A DNA stretch of 64,000 nt from contig JADZEM010000187.1 of NCBI GenBank assembly GCA_020850535.1, positions 87,840 through 151,839 on the forward strand, in the 5' to 3' direction. This DNA is from Chloroflexota bacterium (GTDB lineage Bacteria > Chloroflexota > UBA6077 > JACCZL01). Both the position numbers and the translations under genes were made by a program. This document shows, in pieces, positions 41,659-51,163 of this stretch; positions within the stretch are counted from its first letter, which is position 1, and each line of letters starts with the position of its first letter. Under the pieces are notes generated by a model that was not told the origin of the DNA, made no database searches, and saw nothing but the letters and a program-made list of their open reading frames with translations.

Positions 41659-44304
41659 TCAGGTCGGCGTCAACATCCCTGACTCGCCGGCCCCGCTGGC
41701 ACGATGCTTCCCGTCGCCGCTCCGTGCACCGTTGCTCGTGCCGTTCTTTTCGAGCAGGGCCGAGTTCTGGTCTTCGAACAGCTTGCGATAGAGCCCGCCG
41801 TCCGCCAGCAACTCGTCGTGGGTGCCCGACTCCACGACGCGACCGCCGTCCAGCACGTAGATCCTGTCCGAGCGCATCGCCAGCGCCAGCCGATGGGTGA
41901 TGCTGATGACCGTCTTGCCGCGCGTCGCCTCGGCCAGCTCTTCGAGGATCTCGTGCTCGGTTTCGGCGTCGAGGGCGCTGGTCGCCTCGTCCAGGATCAA
42001 GATCGGGGCGTCTCGCAGCAGCGCCCGCGCGATGGCAAGCCGCTGCCGCTGACCGCCCGAGAACCGGCTGCCGCGCTCGCCGATGATCGTGTCGTACCCC
42101 GCCGGCAGCGTCATGATGAATTCGTGAATGCAGGCCGCCTTCGCCGCCGCCACGATCTCGTCGTCGGTCGCCCCGAGCCGGCCCATCACGATGTTGTCGC
42201 GCACCGTGCCGTTGAACAGCGCCGTCTCCTGGGACACCAGTGACAGGCTGCTCCGCAGGGACGGCAGCGCGATCTCCTGGATGTCCCGGCCGTCGATCTT
42301 CACCGAGCCGGCGGCCGGGTCGTAGAAGCGCGGCAGCATGTTGACGAGGGTCGTCTTGCCAGCGCCCGTCGGGCCGACGAACGCCGCGCTGGTGCCGGCG
42401 GGGATCTCCACCGACACATCGGTGAGCGTCGGCGCGAGGCCGTATGCGAAATGCACGTTCTCGTACCGGATGCCCTGCGCGACAGCCGGCGGCTGATCGG
42501 TCCCGCCGATGGGCGTTCCCAGATCCTCGGGCTGCTGCTGGAGGACGTTCTCGATGCGCCGGAGCGCCGCCGCCGCCACCGCAACGCCCGCGTACAGGTT
42601 GCCGATGCTGTGGATCGGACGGACGAAGCGACCCATCAGGTTGCTGAAAGCGATCATGGTGCCAACCGTGATCGCGCCGATGATGCCGCTGACGGCTTGA
42701 TCGTTCTGCGCCAGCACCAGGATCGAGCCGACGAACAGCACCACGCGGATATCCAGCAGGTCGGCCACGTCCGATGCCTGCTCGAAGACGCTGCGAAGGA
42801 AGTCGCCGCGAATCTCGACCCGCCGGAACTCGTGCACCTCGGGGTTCATCCGCGCCCGCATGAAGCGCTGAAGGTTGAAGATCTGGATCACCGGGTGTGC
42901 GATGACCATCTCTTCCAGGTGGGTGTTGATCTGGGCCAGCCGCTCCTGCCGGCCCCGGGTCACGCGCTGCAGCGGCGGCCCGATGATCTTCGCGATCAGC
43001 ACGTAGACGGGCAGGATGCTCAAGAGCGCCAGGGTCAGCTGCCAGCTCAGCACGACGAGACTGACGAACGTGATGACCAGCAGGATGACGTAGTAGATGG
43101 TGTAGGTCATCGTGCGGGCGAGCGGGTCCGCGAGGCGTGACATATCGCTCGTGAAGCGGGCCATCAGGTCGCCGGTCCGCATCCCGCTGAAGTAGCCCGT
43201 GTTCATGCCGTTCACACGGTCGATGTAGGCCAGCCGCAAGTCACGTAAGACGTTCTGGCCCAGCACGTTCACGACGTAGACCAGCCTGACGATGGCCGTG
43301 ATGTTGAACAGGGCGGCGATGGACATCACCATCAGCAGCCACGCCGCCTGCGGCAGCCCGTACTCCCACGGATCGATCTTGGCGGCGTCGCTTCCGAGCA
43401 TGTCGATCAGCGTGCGGAGCTGGAACGGCGTCACCTGGGTGCTGATGCTGCTGATGAACATCAGCGCCAGGCACTCCACCTGCCGCCACGGGTACGGCTT
43501 CAAGTACGGCCAGACCAGCCGCAGGAACTCCCACAACGAGATCAGCCGCCGGCCCTTGTCTCCCCGCAGCGAGGCGATCCACTCGACCTGCAGCAACTCC
43601 AACGACTTGCCGAAGATGATCTCCGCGCTGTGGTTCGGGTCGCGGTGCGCGCCCGCCACAAACCGCAAGAACTCGTGCAGACCGTCACGGTCCACCAGAT
43701 AGGCGCTGAACGCCTCCTGGATGGCGGCGAACAGCTCCGGATCGTCGATGCAGTCTTCGCCGCGCACGACGGCCTGGTAGACCGGCAGCCGCCACTTGTT
43801 CCGCGACGCCGTCTCGACGCAGTGCTGCTCGGCCGCCAACAGCTCCGGCGGCGCGTGGCGTGGGCCGTGCGCCGCCTGGTGTGCGATGAATCGCGCCGCC
43901 CCCTCGATGAAGAAGCGCTGCGACTCCGACGTGCCAGACTGCGCTTCGCTGCCGCGTTCCTCATCGGGGATGGCGGCGGTCAGGCGGTGCAGCACCGCCC
44001 GCGCCAGATGCTCGCCAAGGCTCGGCGCGAGGCCGTCCGGGCCGTAGCGCGTTGTGACCGCGTCGCGAGCCAGGTCGCTGCCCGCATCGCCACCGTCAGA
44101 GGCCGTCACCGTGATGCGGTTCGGCCGCAGCATCACCTCGCTGGGCACCTTCAGGATCTTGAGGATGCGGCCGAAGATTCGCTCGACCTCGCTCCCGAAC
44201 CGCGCGGCGTTGCGCGCGGCGTAGGAGCCCGGCGGGCAGACGATGGCGAGATGCGCCGTCGTGTCGGTGACCGGGGTAGCCATACCAGGGCCACCAGCAT
44301 TCAT
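41659..44304 (-). CDS. ABC exporter with N-terminal degenerate metallopeptidase-like domain
   Basis: An 881-residue protein. Residues about 290-570 are a six-helix exporter membrane domain. Residues about 620-850 are the nucleotide-binding domain with Walker A GPTGAGKTT, signature FSGGQRQRLAIARAL, Walker B ILILDEATSALD and ITHRLA. It is a half-transporter that should dimerise, of the lipid/multidrug or peptide export type. The first 250 residues are unusual: they resemble the C-terminal part of MA-clan (gluzincin) peptidases, with FFIEGAARFIAHQ and YLVDRDGLHEFLRFVAG...AEIIFGKSLELLQVEWIASL. The zinc motif HExxH appears as EHLARAV, so it should be inactive. It has no obvious neighbour partner. 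Confidence 0.88.
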   Translation of the reverse strand: MNAGGPGMATPVTDTTAHLAIVCPPGSYAARNAARFGSEVERIFGRILKILKVPSEVMLRPNRITVTASDGGDAGSDLARDAVTTRYGPDGLAPSLGEHLARAVLHRLTAAIPDEERGSEAQSGTSESQRFFIEGAARFIAHQAAHGPRHAPPELLAAEQHCVETASRNKWRLPVYQAVVRGEDCIDDPELFAAIQEAFSAYLVDRDGLHEFLRFVAGAHRDPNHSAEIIFGKSLELLQVEWIASLRGDKGRRLISLWEFLRLVWPYLKPYPWRQVECLALMFISSISTQVTPFQLRTLIDMLGSDAAKIDPWEYGLPQAAWLLMVMSIAALFNITAIVRLVYVVNVLGQNVLRDLRLAYIDRVNGMNTGYFSGMRTGDLMARFTSDMSRLADPLARTMTYTIYYVILLVITFVSLVVLSWQLTLALLSILPVYVLIAKIIGPPLQRVTRGRQERLAQINTHLEEMVIAHPVIQIFNLQRFMRARMNPEVHEFRRVEIRGDFLRSVFEQASDVADLLDIRVVLFVGSILVLAQNDQAVSGIIGAITVGTMIAFSNLMGRFVRPIHSIGNLYAGVAVAAAALRRIENVLQQQPEDLGTPIGGTDQPPAVAQGIRYENVHFAYGLAPTLTDVSVEIPAGTSAAFVGPTGAGKTTLVNMLPRFYDPAAGSVKIDGRDIQEIALPSLRSSLSLVSQETALFNGTVRDNIVMGRLGATDDEIVAAAKAACIHEFIMTLPAGYDTIIGERGSRFSGGQRQRLAIARALLRDAPILILDEATSALDAETEHEILEELAEATRGKTVISITHRLALAMRSDRIYVLDGGRVVESGTHDELLADGGLYRKLFEDQNSALLEKNGTSNGARSGDGKHRASGAGESGMLTPT

Positions 44305-44626
44305 GGGCGCGCATTCCTTCCTGGCGTGGGCTCATCGATCCCGGTCGGAGAGTATGCCGGAGCGCCGTCCATCACGTCCCCCGTGCTCCTGGATACGCCA
44401 CACCGCGTCCCGCCACGAATGGCGTGCCCAATCCCGACGCAGCTACCCTGACGTCCCGGTCTCATAGTAGGCGATCCATACAGCTACGGGAAGAGAATGC
44501 CCACGCCAGCCCACTGACCGCACTCCAGACTGAGAATACTGACGGCCATGAACTGGCTGTGCAGGCTACCATCGGCATACTCTGCGTCCCGACCGGGACG
44601 TTACGGCCCCGTTCAGGAGGATTCCC
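44305..44626. other. Divergent intergenic region, 322 bases
   Basis: No gene is seen. TACTAT-like and CATACT-like boxes occur on both strands, and CGTCCC-GACC-GGGACG forms a small inverted repeat at 44585-44600, 26 bases before the FAD oxidase start, where it could be an operator or leader hairpin. Confidence 0.4.
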
Positions 44627-45886
44627 GTGATCGATCAGGCTGACGTCGTCGTCATCGGCGCCGGATCGTTCGGCTCCAGCACGGCGTACCACCTCGCGCA
44701 GCTTGGCATGCGAAACGTCGTCCTGCTGGACCGCTTCGAACCGGGCTCCCAGACCTCGCCACGCGCCGCCGGCCTGACCAGTCAGGTCCGCTCCACCGAC
44801 ACCCTGACGAAGCTAGCCCGACGCTCGGTACAGAAGCTGGAGCGCTTCGAGACTGAGACCGGCCAGCCGCTCAGGTTCGCCCAGAGCGGCGCGCTCAAGA
44901 TCGCCCGCAGGCCCGAGCACGTCGAACAGCTCGAGCGTGAGGTGGCTCGCGCCAGGAGCCTGGGCGTCCCGCTCGACTTCATCAGCCCGAACGCCGCGCG
45001 CGACCTCTGCCCCGTGCTGGAAGATCGCGGCATCCTGGCGATGACCTTCAACCCGACCGACTGCAACGTCGAGCCGTCGCAGCTGCCCATCGGCTACGCC
45101 CGCGCCGCGCAGGAGCTGGGCGTCACGGTCCTGGGCAACACCCCAGCGACCGGGCTGGTGCTCGGGCCGGGTGGCGTCGAGAAGGTCGTGACGCCGCGGG
45201 GCGAGATCCGCACGCCGCTGGTGGTGGACGCGGCCGGCGCCTGGGTCCGCGTCGTGGCCGACCTCCTGGGCGTCCGCCTGCCGGTGGTCCCCACGCGCCA
45301 CCAGTTGTTCATCACGGAGCCGCTTGACGGCGTCACTCCAGCCATGCCCATCGCCCGGGTCATCGACGCCAACGTCTACATCCGCCACGAGCGCGGCGGC
45401 CTGATGCTCGGCGGCTACGAGCCGAACCCGAAGCAGTACGACCTCGCGGCTCTCGGACCGAATTTCCAGATCGCCGACCTCGACCTGGACATCGGCGTCT
45501 TGCGCGGGCTGGCGAAGGCCGTCGAAGAGCAGTTCCCGGTATTCCAGCGGCCGGACCTCAAGATCGCGGAGCACCGAGGCGGCCTGCCGACCATGACCGT
45601 GGACGACCGCTACATCCTCGGCCCGGTGCCCGGCGTGCGCGGGTTCTGGCTGCTGACCGGCTGCTGTGTGGGCGGCCTGAGCATCTCGCCGGGGCTGGGC
45701 GAAGCGCTGGCCCAGTGGATCGTCGGCGGCGAACCGCCGATGGACCTTTCGGAGATCGGCATCCAGCGCTTCGCCGACCGCGAGCTGCCGGAAGACGAGC
45801 TGCGGCAACTCTGCCTCGAAGCGTACGCCAACCACTACGCCGCGAACGGCGGCGGTGGCTGGACCGCTCCGAGCGGCCGACGGTAG
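44627..45886 (+). CDS. FAD-dependent amine oxidoreductase (DAO family, dimethylglycine dehydrogenase-like)
   Basis: A 419-residue flavoenzyme. DVVVIGAGSFGSSTAYHLAQLG is the FAD-binding motif. GSQTSPRAAGLTSQVRSTD and the C-terminal GFWLLTGCCVGGLSISPGLGEALAQWIVGG are typical of the sarcosine/dimethylglycine group. It is paralogous to the protein at 20822. The GTG start has AGGAGG at 6-base spacing, an excellent site. Substrate probably an N-methylated amine; the tetrahydrofolate-binding C-terminal half of true dimethylglycine dehydrogenases is absent, so any methylene transfer partner would be separate. Confidence 0.88.
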   Translation: MIDQADVVVIGAGSFGSSTAYHLAQLGMRNVVLLDRFEPGSQTSPRAAGLTSQVRSTDTLTKLARRSVQKLERFETETGQPLRFAQSGALKIARRPEHVEQLEREVARARSLGVPLDFISPNAARDLCPVLEDRGILAMTFNPTDCNVEPSQLPIGYARAAQELGVTVLGNTPATGLVLGPGGVEKVVTPRGEIRTPLVVDAAGAWVRVVADLLGVRLPVVPTRHQLFITEPLDGVTPAMPIARVIDANVYIRHERGGLMLGGYEPNPKQYDLAALGPNFQIADLDLDIGVLRGLAKAVEEQFPVFQRPDLKIAEHRGGLPTMTVDDRYILGPVPGVRGFWLLTGCCVGGLSISPGLGEALAQWIVGGEPPMDLSEIGIQRFADRELPEDELRQLCLEAYANHYAANGGGGWTAPSGRR

Positions 45887-45910
45887 CTGTTGCGGAGCGG
45901 GAGTCTCAGG

Positions 45911-46576
45911 TCAGGCGGACGCCTCCGACCGCTCCCGCTCACGCTGTGCTGACGGCCCACCGTTCATCAGCCGCCGCACGACGAACCAGCCGATCCCCAG
46001 CGCCATCAAACCCACGAACACCTTCGAGAACAGGCCCTGGTACTGCTCCACCAGCTGCCAGTTCGCGCCGAGCGCCCAGCCGCCCACGATCAACGCCGCG
46101 TTCCAGAGGCCGCTGCCCAGCGTCGTGTACAGAACAAACGACCACAACGGCATCTTGGCGACGCCGGCCGGAATCGAGATCACGCTGCGGACCAGCGGCG
46201 CCAGCCGCGCGAGGAACACCGCCTCACGCCCGTGGTTGTCGAACCAGCTCTTGGCCCGGTCGAGGTCGTCCTCGCTCAGCATCGCCCAGCGTCCGTACCG
46301 TCTGACGAGCGCGCGGGTTCGGTCCTCCCCCAGCACGTACCCGATCCAGTACAGCACCAGCGCCCCGACCAGCGATCCCACCGTCGAGGCGACGATCGCG
46401 CCGACAAACGTCATCTGCCCCTGGCCCACCAGGAAGCCGGCCAGCGGCAGGATCACCTCGGATGGGATCGGCGGGAAGACGTTCTCCAGGGCGACGACGA
46501 TCGCCAGCCCTGCGTACCCCATCGTATCGACCAGTCCGACGATCCACCCCAGCACGTCACCAACTATGGTCGGCAT
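45911..46576 (-). CDS. DedA family membrane protein
   Basis: A 221-residue DedA protein. VVALENVFPPIPSEVILPLAGFLVGQGQMTF is the family signature, with Glu and Pro residues of the first re-entrant part. WFDNHGREAVFLARLAPLVRSVISIPAGVAKMPLWSFVLYTTLGSGLWN contains the conserved Arg and Pro-Gly-Ala segment. DedA proteins take part in undecaprenyl-phosphate or phosphatidylethanolamine translocation and membrane homeostasis. GGAAGGA stands 10 bases before the ATG at 46576. Confidence 0.92.
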   Translation of the reverse strand: MPTIVGDVLGWIVGLVDTMGYAGLAIVVALENVFPPIPSEVILPLAGFLVGQGQMTFVGAIVASTVGSLVGALVLYWIGYVLGEDRTRALVRRYGRWAMLSEDDLDRAKSWFDNHGREAVFLARLAPLVRSVISIPAGVAKMPLWSFVLYTTLGSGLWNAALIVGGWALGANWQLVEQYQGLFSKVFVGLMALGIGWFVVRRLMNGGPSAQRERERSEASA

Positions 46577-46705
46577 GCTCGGCCATCCTTCCCTCACGCG
46601 AGCGCGTCTGCCAGCAGCGGCAGCGGTCACCTCGCCACGAAGCAGGATTGATGCCCGCTGAAGCCCGTCCTGACAACCATTTCACGGTGGCTTCATGTGC
46701 GGCGT

Positions 46706-48997
46706 CTACGGCGTGGCTGTCGCCGGCCTGATGGTCAGCACACCCCTGGCTTCTCGCAACTCGTACACGTCACGCCCTGGGAACGCCGCGCGCAAGCGCT
46801 GGCGGGCCGCCTCGTCCGGCGCGAACGCGAAGATGGCCGGGCAGTCCAGGCGCGGACAGCTCATCCGGGCGAAGAAGGCCGTGTAGTACCACCACTCGTC
46901 GGTGACCACGAGCGCTCGCTCCAGGTTCACGGTCGGGCCGGCCAGCGTCAGCCGCATCGAGTCGTCAAGGGTCGCGTTGCCGGGCGGCAGGACGGTGTAG
47001 CCCGCGTACAGCTCGGCCTGCCGGGGCAGGAAGTAGAGGGTGTTGCAGGCCAGCAGCGCCGCGAACCAGAGGCCAGCCGCCTGCCGCCCGCGCCACCACG
47101 GCTCGCGGTACCCGAACGCGTCGAGCCAGGACGCGGCCCGCTCCGCCAGCGCGTCGAAGCCGCGCACGGTCAGGATGATGAGCGACGGCACGGCCTCAAA
47201 GTAGTAGCGCGGTCCGAACGCGATGCCGTGGTAGTAGTACGCGGCGTACGCGACGACGTACAGCCCGACCAGGCCGATGTGGGCAACATCCCAGCCACGC
47301 ACCCGACGGAGCACGATGGGCAGCAGCACCATCGCCAGCGAGAACCCATACGGCCAGCCGTTGAGATAGAAGCCGAGCGAGACGAGCTGCTCCTCGGTGT
47401 TGACGAGGCCGGCGGCCACGCTGTGCTCGTTGTAGAAGCCGACGCCCTGCCCGAAGCCCCAACGGTCCCGCCCATCCACCAGCAGGCGAGGCAGCAGGAG
47501 CGGCTCGCCGGTCACGGCGGCGTTGTAGCCGAAGTACGCCACCACGCAGAGCAGGAAGATCAGCCCGAGCGTGGCCGCGTCCACCAGCAGCCCGCGCCAG
47601 GGACGCAGAGACGCGGCCCGGGCCGCGCCCGCCGATACGATGCTCGCACCGAACAGGAGCGGCGCGATCTCACGGGTCAGGAACGCCAGCCCGAGGCCGA
47701 GGCCCGTGAGCGCTGCCCAACTCACGCGGGGCCGCTCGGCGTAGCGGGTCACCGCGTACAGCGCCACGCTGGTGAAGAAGAGGGCCGGCACGTGGCTCAG
47801 GAACGATCCGGCCGTCAGCAGGACGAACGGCGACGACGCCAGCAGCACCAGGACGAGCAGGGCCGTGCCCTCGCCGTACTGGCGCCGGACGGCGAGCGTG
47901 ACCAGCACCAGGGCGGCCGCCGCCAGCACCGGTTGGGCCAGCCAGGGCACGCCAGCCAGCACCCCGAGCAGCAACACCAGGGCCGTACCCGGCGGATATT
48001 GCACGAACCAGCGGTCCTCATAGATCACCGAGAACGGCATCGGGAACGCCTCTGGGACCGGCGGGGGAGCGGCCCACAGCGCCCCGGATGCAAAGGTCCG
48101 GGCCTGAAACAGGTAGGCCAGCGCGTCGAGGATGTGCGGCGAGCGCGCGAACAGGGCCGTGCCGACGTACCAACTCGCCGCCAGGAAGAAGGCCACGCCG
48201 GCCGCCATCGCTGCCAACACGGCCCGTCGGCCGGGCTGCCAGCGGACCGGCGCGGGCAGCCCAGCCGCTGCGATGCTGGCGACAACCGTCAGCCCCAGCC
48301 CCAGCGCGACCGCCCGGCTCACAAGGTCCAGCAAGGTTGCCAGGGGCGGCAGCGGATCGCGCGGGAAGTACCAGAACAGCAGGTCCGATCGGTCCGGCAC
48401 CTGATTCCGCCCAAGCCGCACGTACTTGTCGTTGCGATTCAGTTCGAGCAGCAGCAGGCGCTCGTCGGCGTCGATCAGCTCCAGGATGCGCGGGATCTCC
48501 GGCCGTTCCAGGTGGATCATCAGCCGAAAGGTCGGCGGCACCGGGATGTTGACCTCGTCGGGCGGCTCGTCCTGGCGGAGCAGCGTTCGGCCACTGGCGT
48601 CACGCACCTCCAGGGCCGCCCACCGGCTGTATCGCCACTCTTCGCGCAGCCACGCCTGTACCTGGTAGTACGGCGACGACGAAAACTCTGCAAAGTAGCG
48701 CGGCGAGAAGGTGAACATGTTGGTCGAGTCGGACCCGTCGATCTGGTGCTCGCGACGGTGGGCCACGGGGGCGGCCGGCCGCACCGCCACCAGGGGCGCG
48801 GCCAGCTCCACACGGCGGGTGACGCCATCCACCGTCACGTCGAGGAACCGGCCATCGCCGATCAGCTCGACGGGGACGGTCCACTGCGTCACCAGCACTC
48901 GACCAACCGCCAGGACGACGACGAGGCCGACGAGGCAGCCCGCAACCTGCAGCGCGGCAGCACGGCGCGAGCGTCGTCGCGGCGACACCCCACTCAC
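46706..48997 (-). CDS. Large GT39-like integral membrane protein
   Basis: About 763 residues from the GTG at 48997; the frame stays open to 49126, so the start is uncertain. After one membrane helix at about 15-40 comes a 180-residue extracytoplasmic beta-type insert (RRVELAAPLVAV...STNMFTFSPRYFAEFSSSPYYQ), then ten or more membrane spans. SPHILDALAYLFQARTFASG followed by FVQYPPGTALVLLL is like the first luminal loop of GT-C (PMT_2/GT39) glycosyltransferases that use polyprenyl-phosphate sugars. The long N-terminal insert is atypical. It is one of four GT39-like proteins in the region and is divergent from the pseudokinase gene. Confidence 0.72.
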   Translation of the reverse strand: MSGVSPRRRSRRAAALQVAGCLVGLVVVLAVGRVLVTQWTVPVELIGDGRFLDVTVDGVTRRVELAAPLVAVRPAAPVAHRREHQIDGSDSTNMFTFSPRYFAEFSSSPYYQVQAWLREEWRYSRWAALEVRDASGRTLLRQDEPPDEVNIPVPPTFRLMIHLERPEIPRILELIDADERLLLLELNRNDKYVRLGRNQVPDRSDLLFWYFPRDPLPPLATLLDLVSRAVALGLGLTVVASIAAAGLPAPVRWQPGRRAVLAAMAAGVAFFLAASWYVGTALFARSPHILDALAYLFQARTFASGALWAAPPPVPEAFPMPFSVIYEDRWFVQYPPGTALVLLLGVLAGVPWLAQPVLAAAALVLVTLAVRRQYGEGTALLVLVLLASSPFVLLTAGSFLSHVPALFFTSVALYAVTRYAERPRVSWAALTGLGLGLAFLTREIAPLLFGASIVSAGAARAASLRPWRGLLVDAATLGLIFLLCVVAYFGYNAAVTGEPLLLPRLLVDGRDRWGFGQGVGFYNEHSVAAGLVNTEEQLVSLGFYLNGWPYGFSLAMVLLPIVLRRVRGWDVAHIGLVGLYVVAYAAYYYHGIAFGPRYYFEAVPSLIILTVRGFDALAERAASWLDAFGYREPWWRGRQAAGLWFAALLACNTLYFLPRQAELYAGYTVLPPGNATLDDSMRLTLAGPTVNLERALVVTDEWWYYTAFFARMSCPRLDCPAIFAFAPDEAARQRLRAAFPGRDVYELREARGVLTIRPATATP

Positions 48998-49181
48998 AGA
49001 CGGCGGATCGGACGCGATGACGAGGCCCCCTGCGCCGGTTTGGGATGGGTCATCTTGGCATACCTGTGCAATGCTGTGACACTTGAGACGCCTGAGAGCG
49101 TTGACAGGTAGTGGGGCGAGCGCCACAATTCCCCTGGCCTCGACGCGCAGATCGCAGGTCGAGTCCCGCGCGGAGCCATCA

Positions 49182-51155
49182 ATGAGCTTTATTCCAGGCG
49201 CAAATGTCGGCCCCTATCGCATCGTCGAGCAAGCTGAGCGGAACGGTGTCGCCACGACCTACACTGCCTACCAGCCCACGAAGGGACGGTACGTCTCAGT
49301 CATCGTCGTATCGACCATCGACCAGGACGATGTACCGCTGCAGCGGCAGTATCAGCGCCAGATCGAGCTCGTCCTCAGCCTTCGCCACCCGAACATCCTG
49401 ACTGTCATCGACCGTGGCGAGCACATGGGTGTGTCGTTCATCGTCACGGAGCTGGTCGAGTCCGAGCCGCTCGCGGATCGGCTCGGAGCGCCCTGGCCGC
49501 TCGCCGAGGTCGTGCGCATCCTGAAGCCTATCGCCACGGCGCTCGACTTCGCACACGGCTACGGCGTCGTGCACGGCGATCTGCAGCCGGCGATGGTCAT
49601 GCTCACGCCAGACGGTACGCCCATCCTCTCGGGCTTTGGCCTCTCAACCCGCCGCTTCTCGGAGGCCGACGGCGAGCCGACCGCGCTGCAACCCGGGCAA
49701 CGCACGCCCTCGATCTCGGCCGAGACCGTCCGGGCGCAGGCAGCCGACCGGCGCGGGTTGGCGCTGATCGCCTTCGAGATGTTGACGGGCCGCGCCATGC
49801 AGGTTGAGAGCGCTGATTTCGGGCGACCACTGCCGCCAGCTCAGTTGGGGAGTCCGCTCCTGACGCCGCCCGTCGAACGCGTCCTCCTCCGCGAGCTGAC
49901 CCGCGAGCGCGCCGAGCGCTACCCCGACTCGACCTCCTTCATCGACGATCTCGCCGCGGCGGCAAGCTCGGTCCCCGCCGTGCCGATGCCGGCCCCGGTT
50001 CCGGAGCCGCCGCTCGCCGCCGTGGCCGGCGGCGCAACTGGCGGCTCGCGCCGCCGCTTGCTGACCGTCGCAGCCATCTTTCTGGTGCTGGGGGTGCTCG
50101 GCGCGCTGGCCTTGCTGCTGCGTGGCGGCGACACATCCGGCCCGGTGGCCGCGACTCGCCCGGGCGAGGGCGGCGCGACAGCCGTCGTGCCGTCGGCGGC
50201 ATCCACCAGCGCTGCCGGCGTTCAGCCAGGAGCCGGCGCAACGGGCAGCGCCGGGGCAACCGGGGCCAGCGGCGGGGCCAGCGCGCCTTCGGCCGGCCCG
50301 AACGGCAAGCCGGCCGCCTCGGCAGTCGGCTCGGGTGCATCCGGTGGCCCCGCCGGCGGAGCGACGGCCGGCACGGCCCCAGGAGCGACCGGCTCGTCGC
50401 CAGGCGCCGGCGGCTCGGAGCCGGTGGCGACGCGGCCCTCGCAGATGCAGGTCGTGGTGCCGACCCCTGACGTGGTCCCGACCCCTCCGCCGCTCTCGTC
50501 GACACGGCCCGGTCAGCCCGGTGCGTCGTCAGCACTGCCCGGCCCGGGGGCGGGAACGCCGGTCCCAGGTGCACCCTCGGGCGGCGCGGCTGCCGCTGGC
50601 CCCGCCAGCAAGCCGGCCGCCGCCACCCCGGCGCCCACCCGCATCCCCGCCAACTGGAGAATCCTCGGCGACGCCTCTGGCCGCTGGGCCTTTGACGACC
50701 AGGGACGCATCGTCGGGCGCACCGACGAGGGCGCGAGCCTGTTGCTCTTCCCGGAGACGGTTGAGGACGTCAGCTTCTCGGCGCAGGTCAACACGACCAG
50801 CTGTCAGGCGACGCTCGTCTTCCGCGTCCAGGACGACGAAAACCTGCTGATGGCGATCTACATCCCGGACGGCATCCCTGCGCCGGGCAGCACCGGCGGC
50901 GGCATCTGGCTCTACCAGCGCGTCGAAGGACTGGACGTGCCCATCCGGGCCGTTCGCCCCTCCACCATGAAGCAGGCCGGCGAGTCGGTCCGCCTCAAGG
51001 TCGCGACCAACGGCCCGCAGATCACGGTCTCGCTTGACGACGAGCCGGCCGTCCAGGCGATGGACACGGCCGCCCGCCCCGGCAAACTCGGCCTGATGAT
51101 CTACTCGGCCTCCGGTCGGCAGTGTGACGCGACCTTTGGCGATATCCGGCGCTGA
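49182..51155 (+). CDS. Pseudokinase receptor: Ser/Thr-kinase-like domain, membrane helix, lectin-like domain
   Basis: A 657-residue protein. Residues 10-265 have the fold signature of PknB-like kinases, but key residues are altered: the beta-3 Lys is Ile41 (YVSVIVVS), the catalytic loop is HGDLQPAMV at 131 (Asp133 kept; the Arg, Lys and Asn changed), and DFG is GFG at 151-153, so the Mg-binding Asp is lost. A membrane helix lies at about 290-315, then a long Ala/Gly/Pro/Ser linker, then at about 490-657 a beta-rich domain like concanavalin/DUF1080 folds (WRILGDASGRWAFDDQGR...LVFRVQDDENLLMAIYI). Start ATG follows GGAG. It is likely a non-catalytic sensor of an outside ligand. Confidence 0.82.
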   Translation: MSFIPGANVGPYRIVEQAERNGVATTYTAYQPTKGRYVSVIVVSTIDQDDVPLQRQYQRQIELVLSLRHPNILTVIDRGEHMGVSFIVTELVESEPLADRLGAPWPLAEVVRILKPIATALDFAHGYGVVHGDLQPAMVMLTPDGTPILSGFGLSTRRFSEADGEPTALQPGQRTPSISAETVRAQAADRRGLALIAFEMLTGRAMQVESADFGRPLPPAQLGSPLLTPPVERVLLRELTRERAERYPDSTSFIDDLAAAASSVPAVPMPAPVPEPPLAAVAGGATGGSRRRLLTVAAIFLVLGVLGALALLLRGGDTSGPVAATRPGEGGATAVVPSAASTSAAGVQPGAGATGSAGATGASGGASAPSAGPNGKPAASAVGSGASGGPAGGATAGTAPGATGSSPGAGGSEPVATRPSQMQVVVPTPDVVPTPPPLSSTRPGQPGASSALPGPGAGTPVPGAPSGGAAAAGPASKPAAATPAPTRIPANWRILGDASGRWAFDDQGRIVGRTDEGASLLLFPETVEDVSFSAQVNTTSCQATLVFRVQDDENLLMAIYIPDGIPAPGSTGGGIWLYQRVEGLDVPIRAVRPSTMKQAGESVRLKVATNGPQITVSLDDEPAVQAMDTAARPGKLGLMIYSASGRQCDATFGDIRR

Positions 51156-51163
51156 GCGCCACG

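Noticed and set aside
49150..49178. tRNA-like 3' end (GCAGGTCGAGTCCCGCGCGG)
   Set aside because: The T-arm does not pair (GCAGG with CCGCG), no matching acceptor strand occurs about 70 bases upstream, and a good ribosome binding site for the pseudokinase gene overlaps it.
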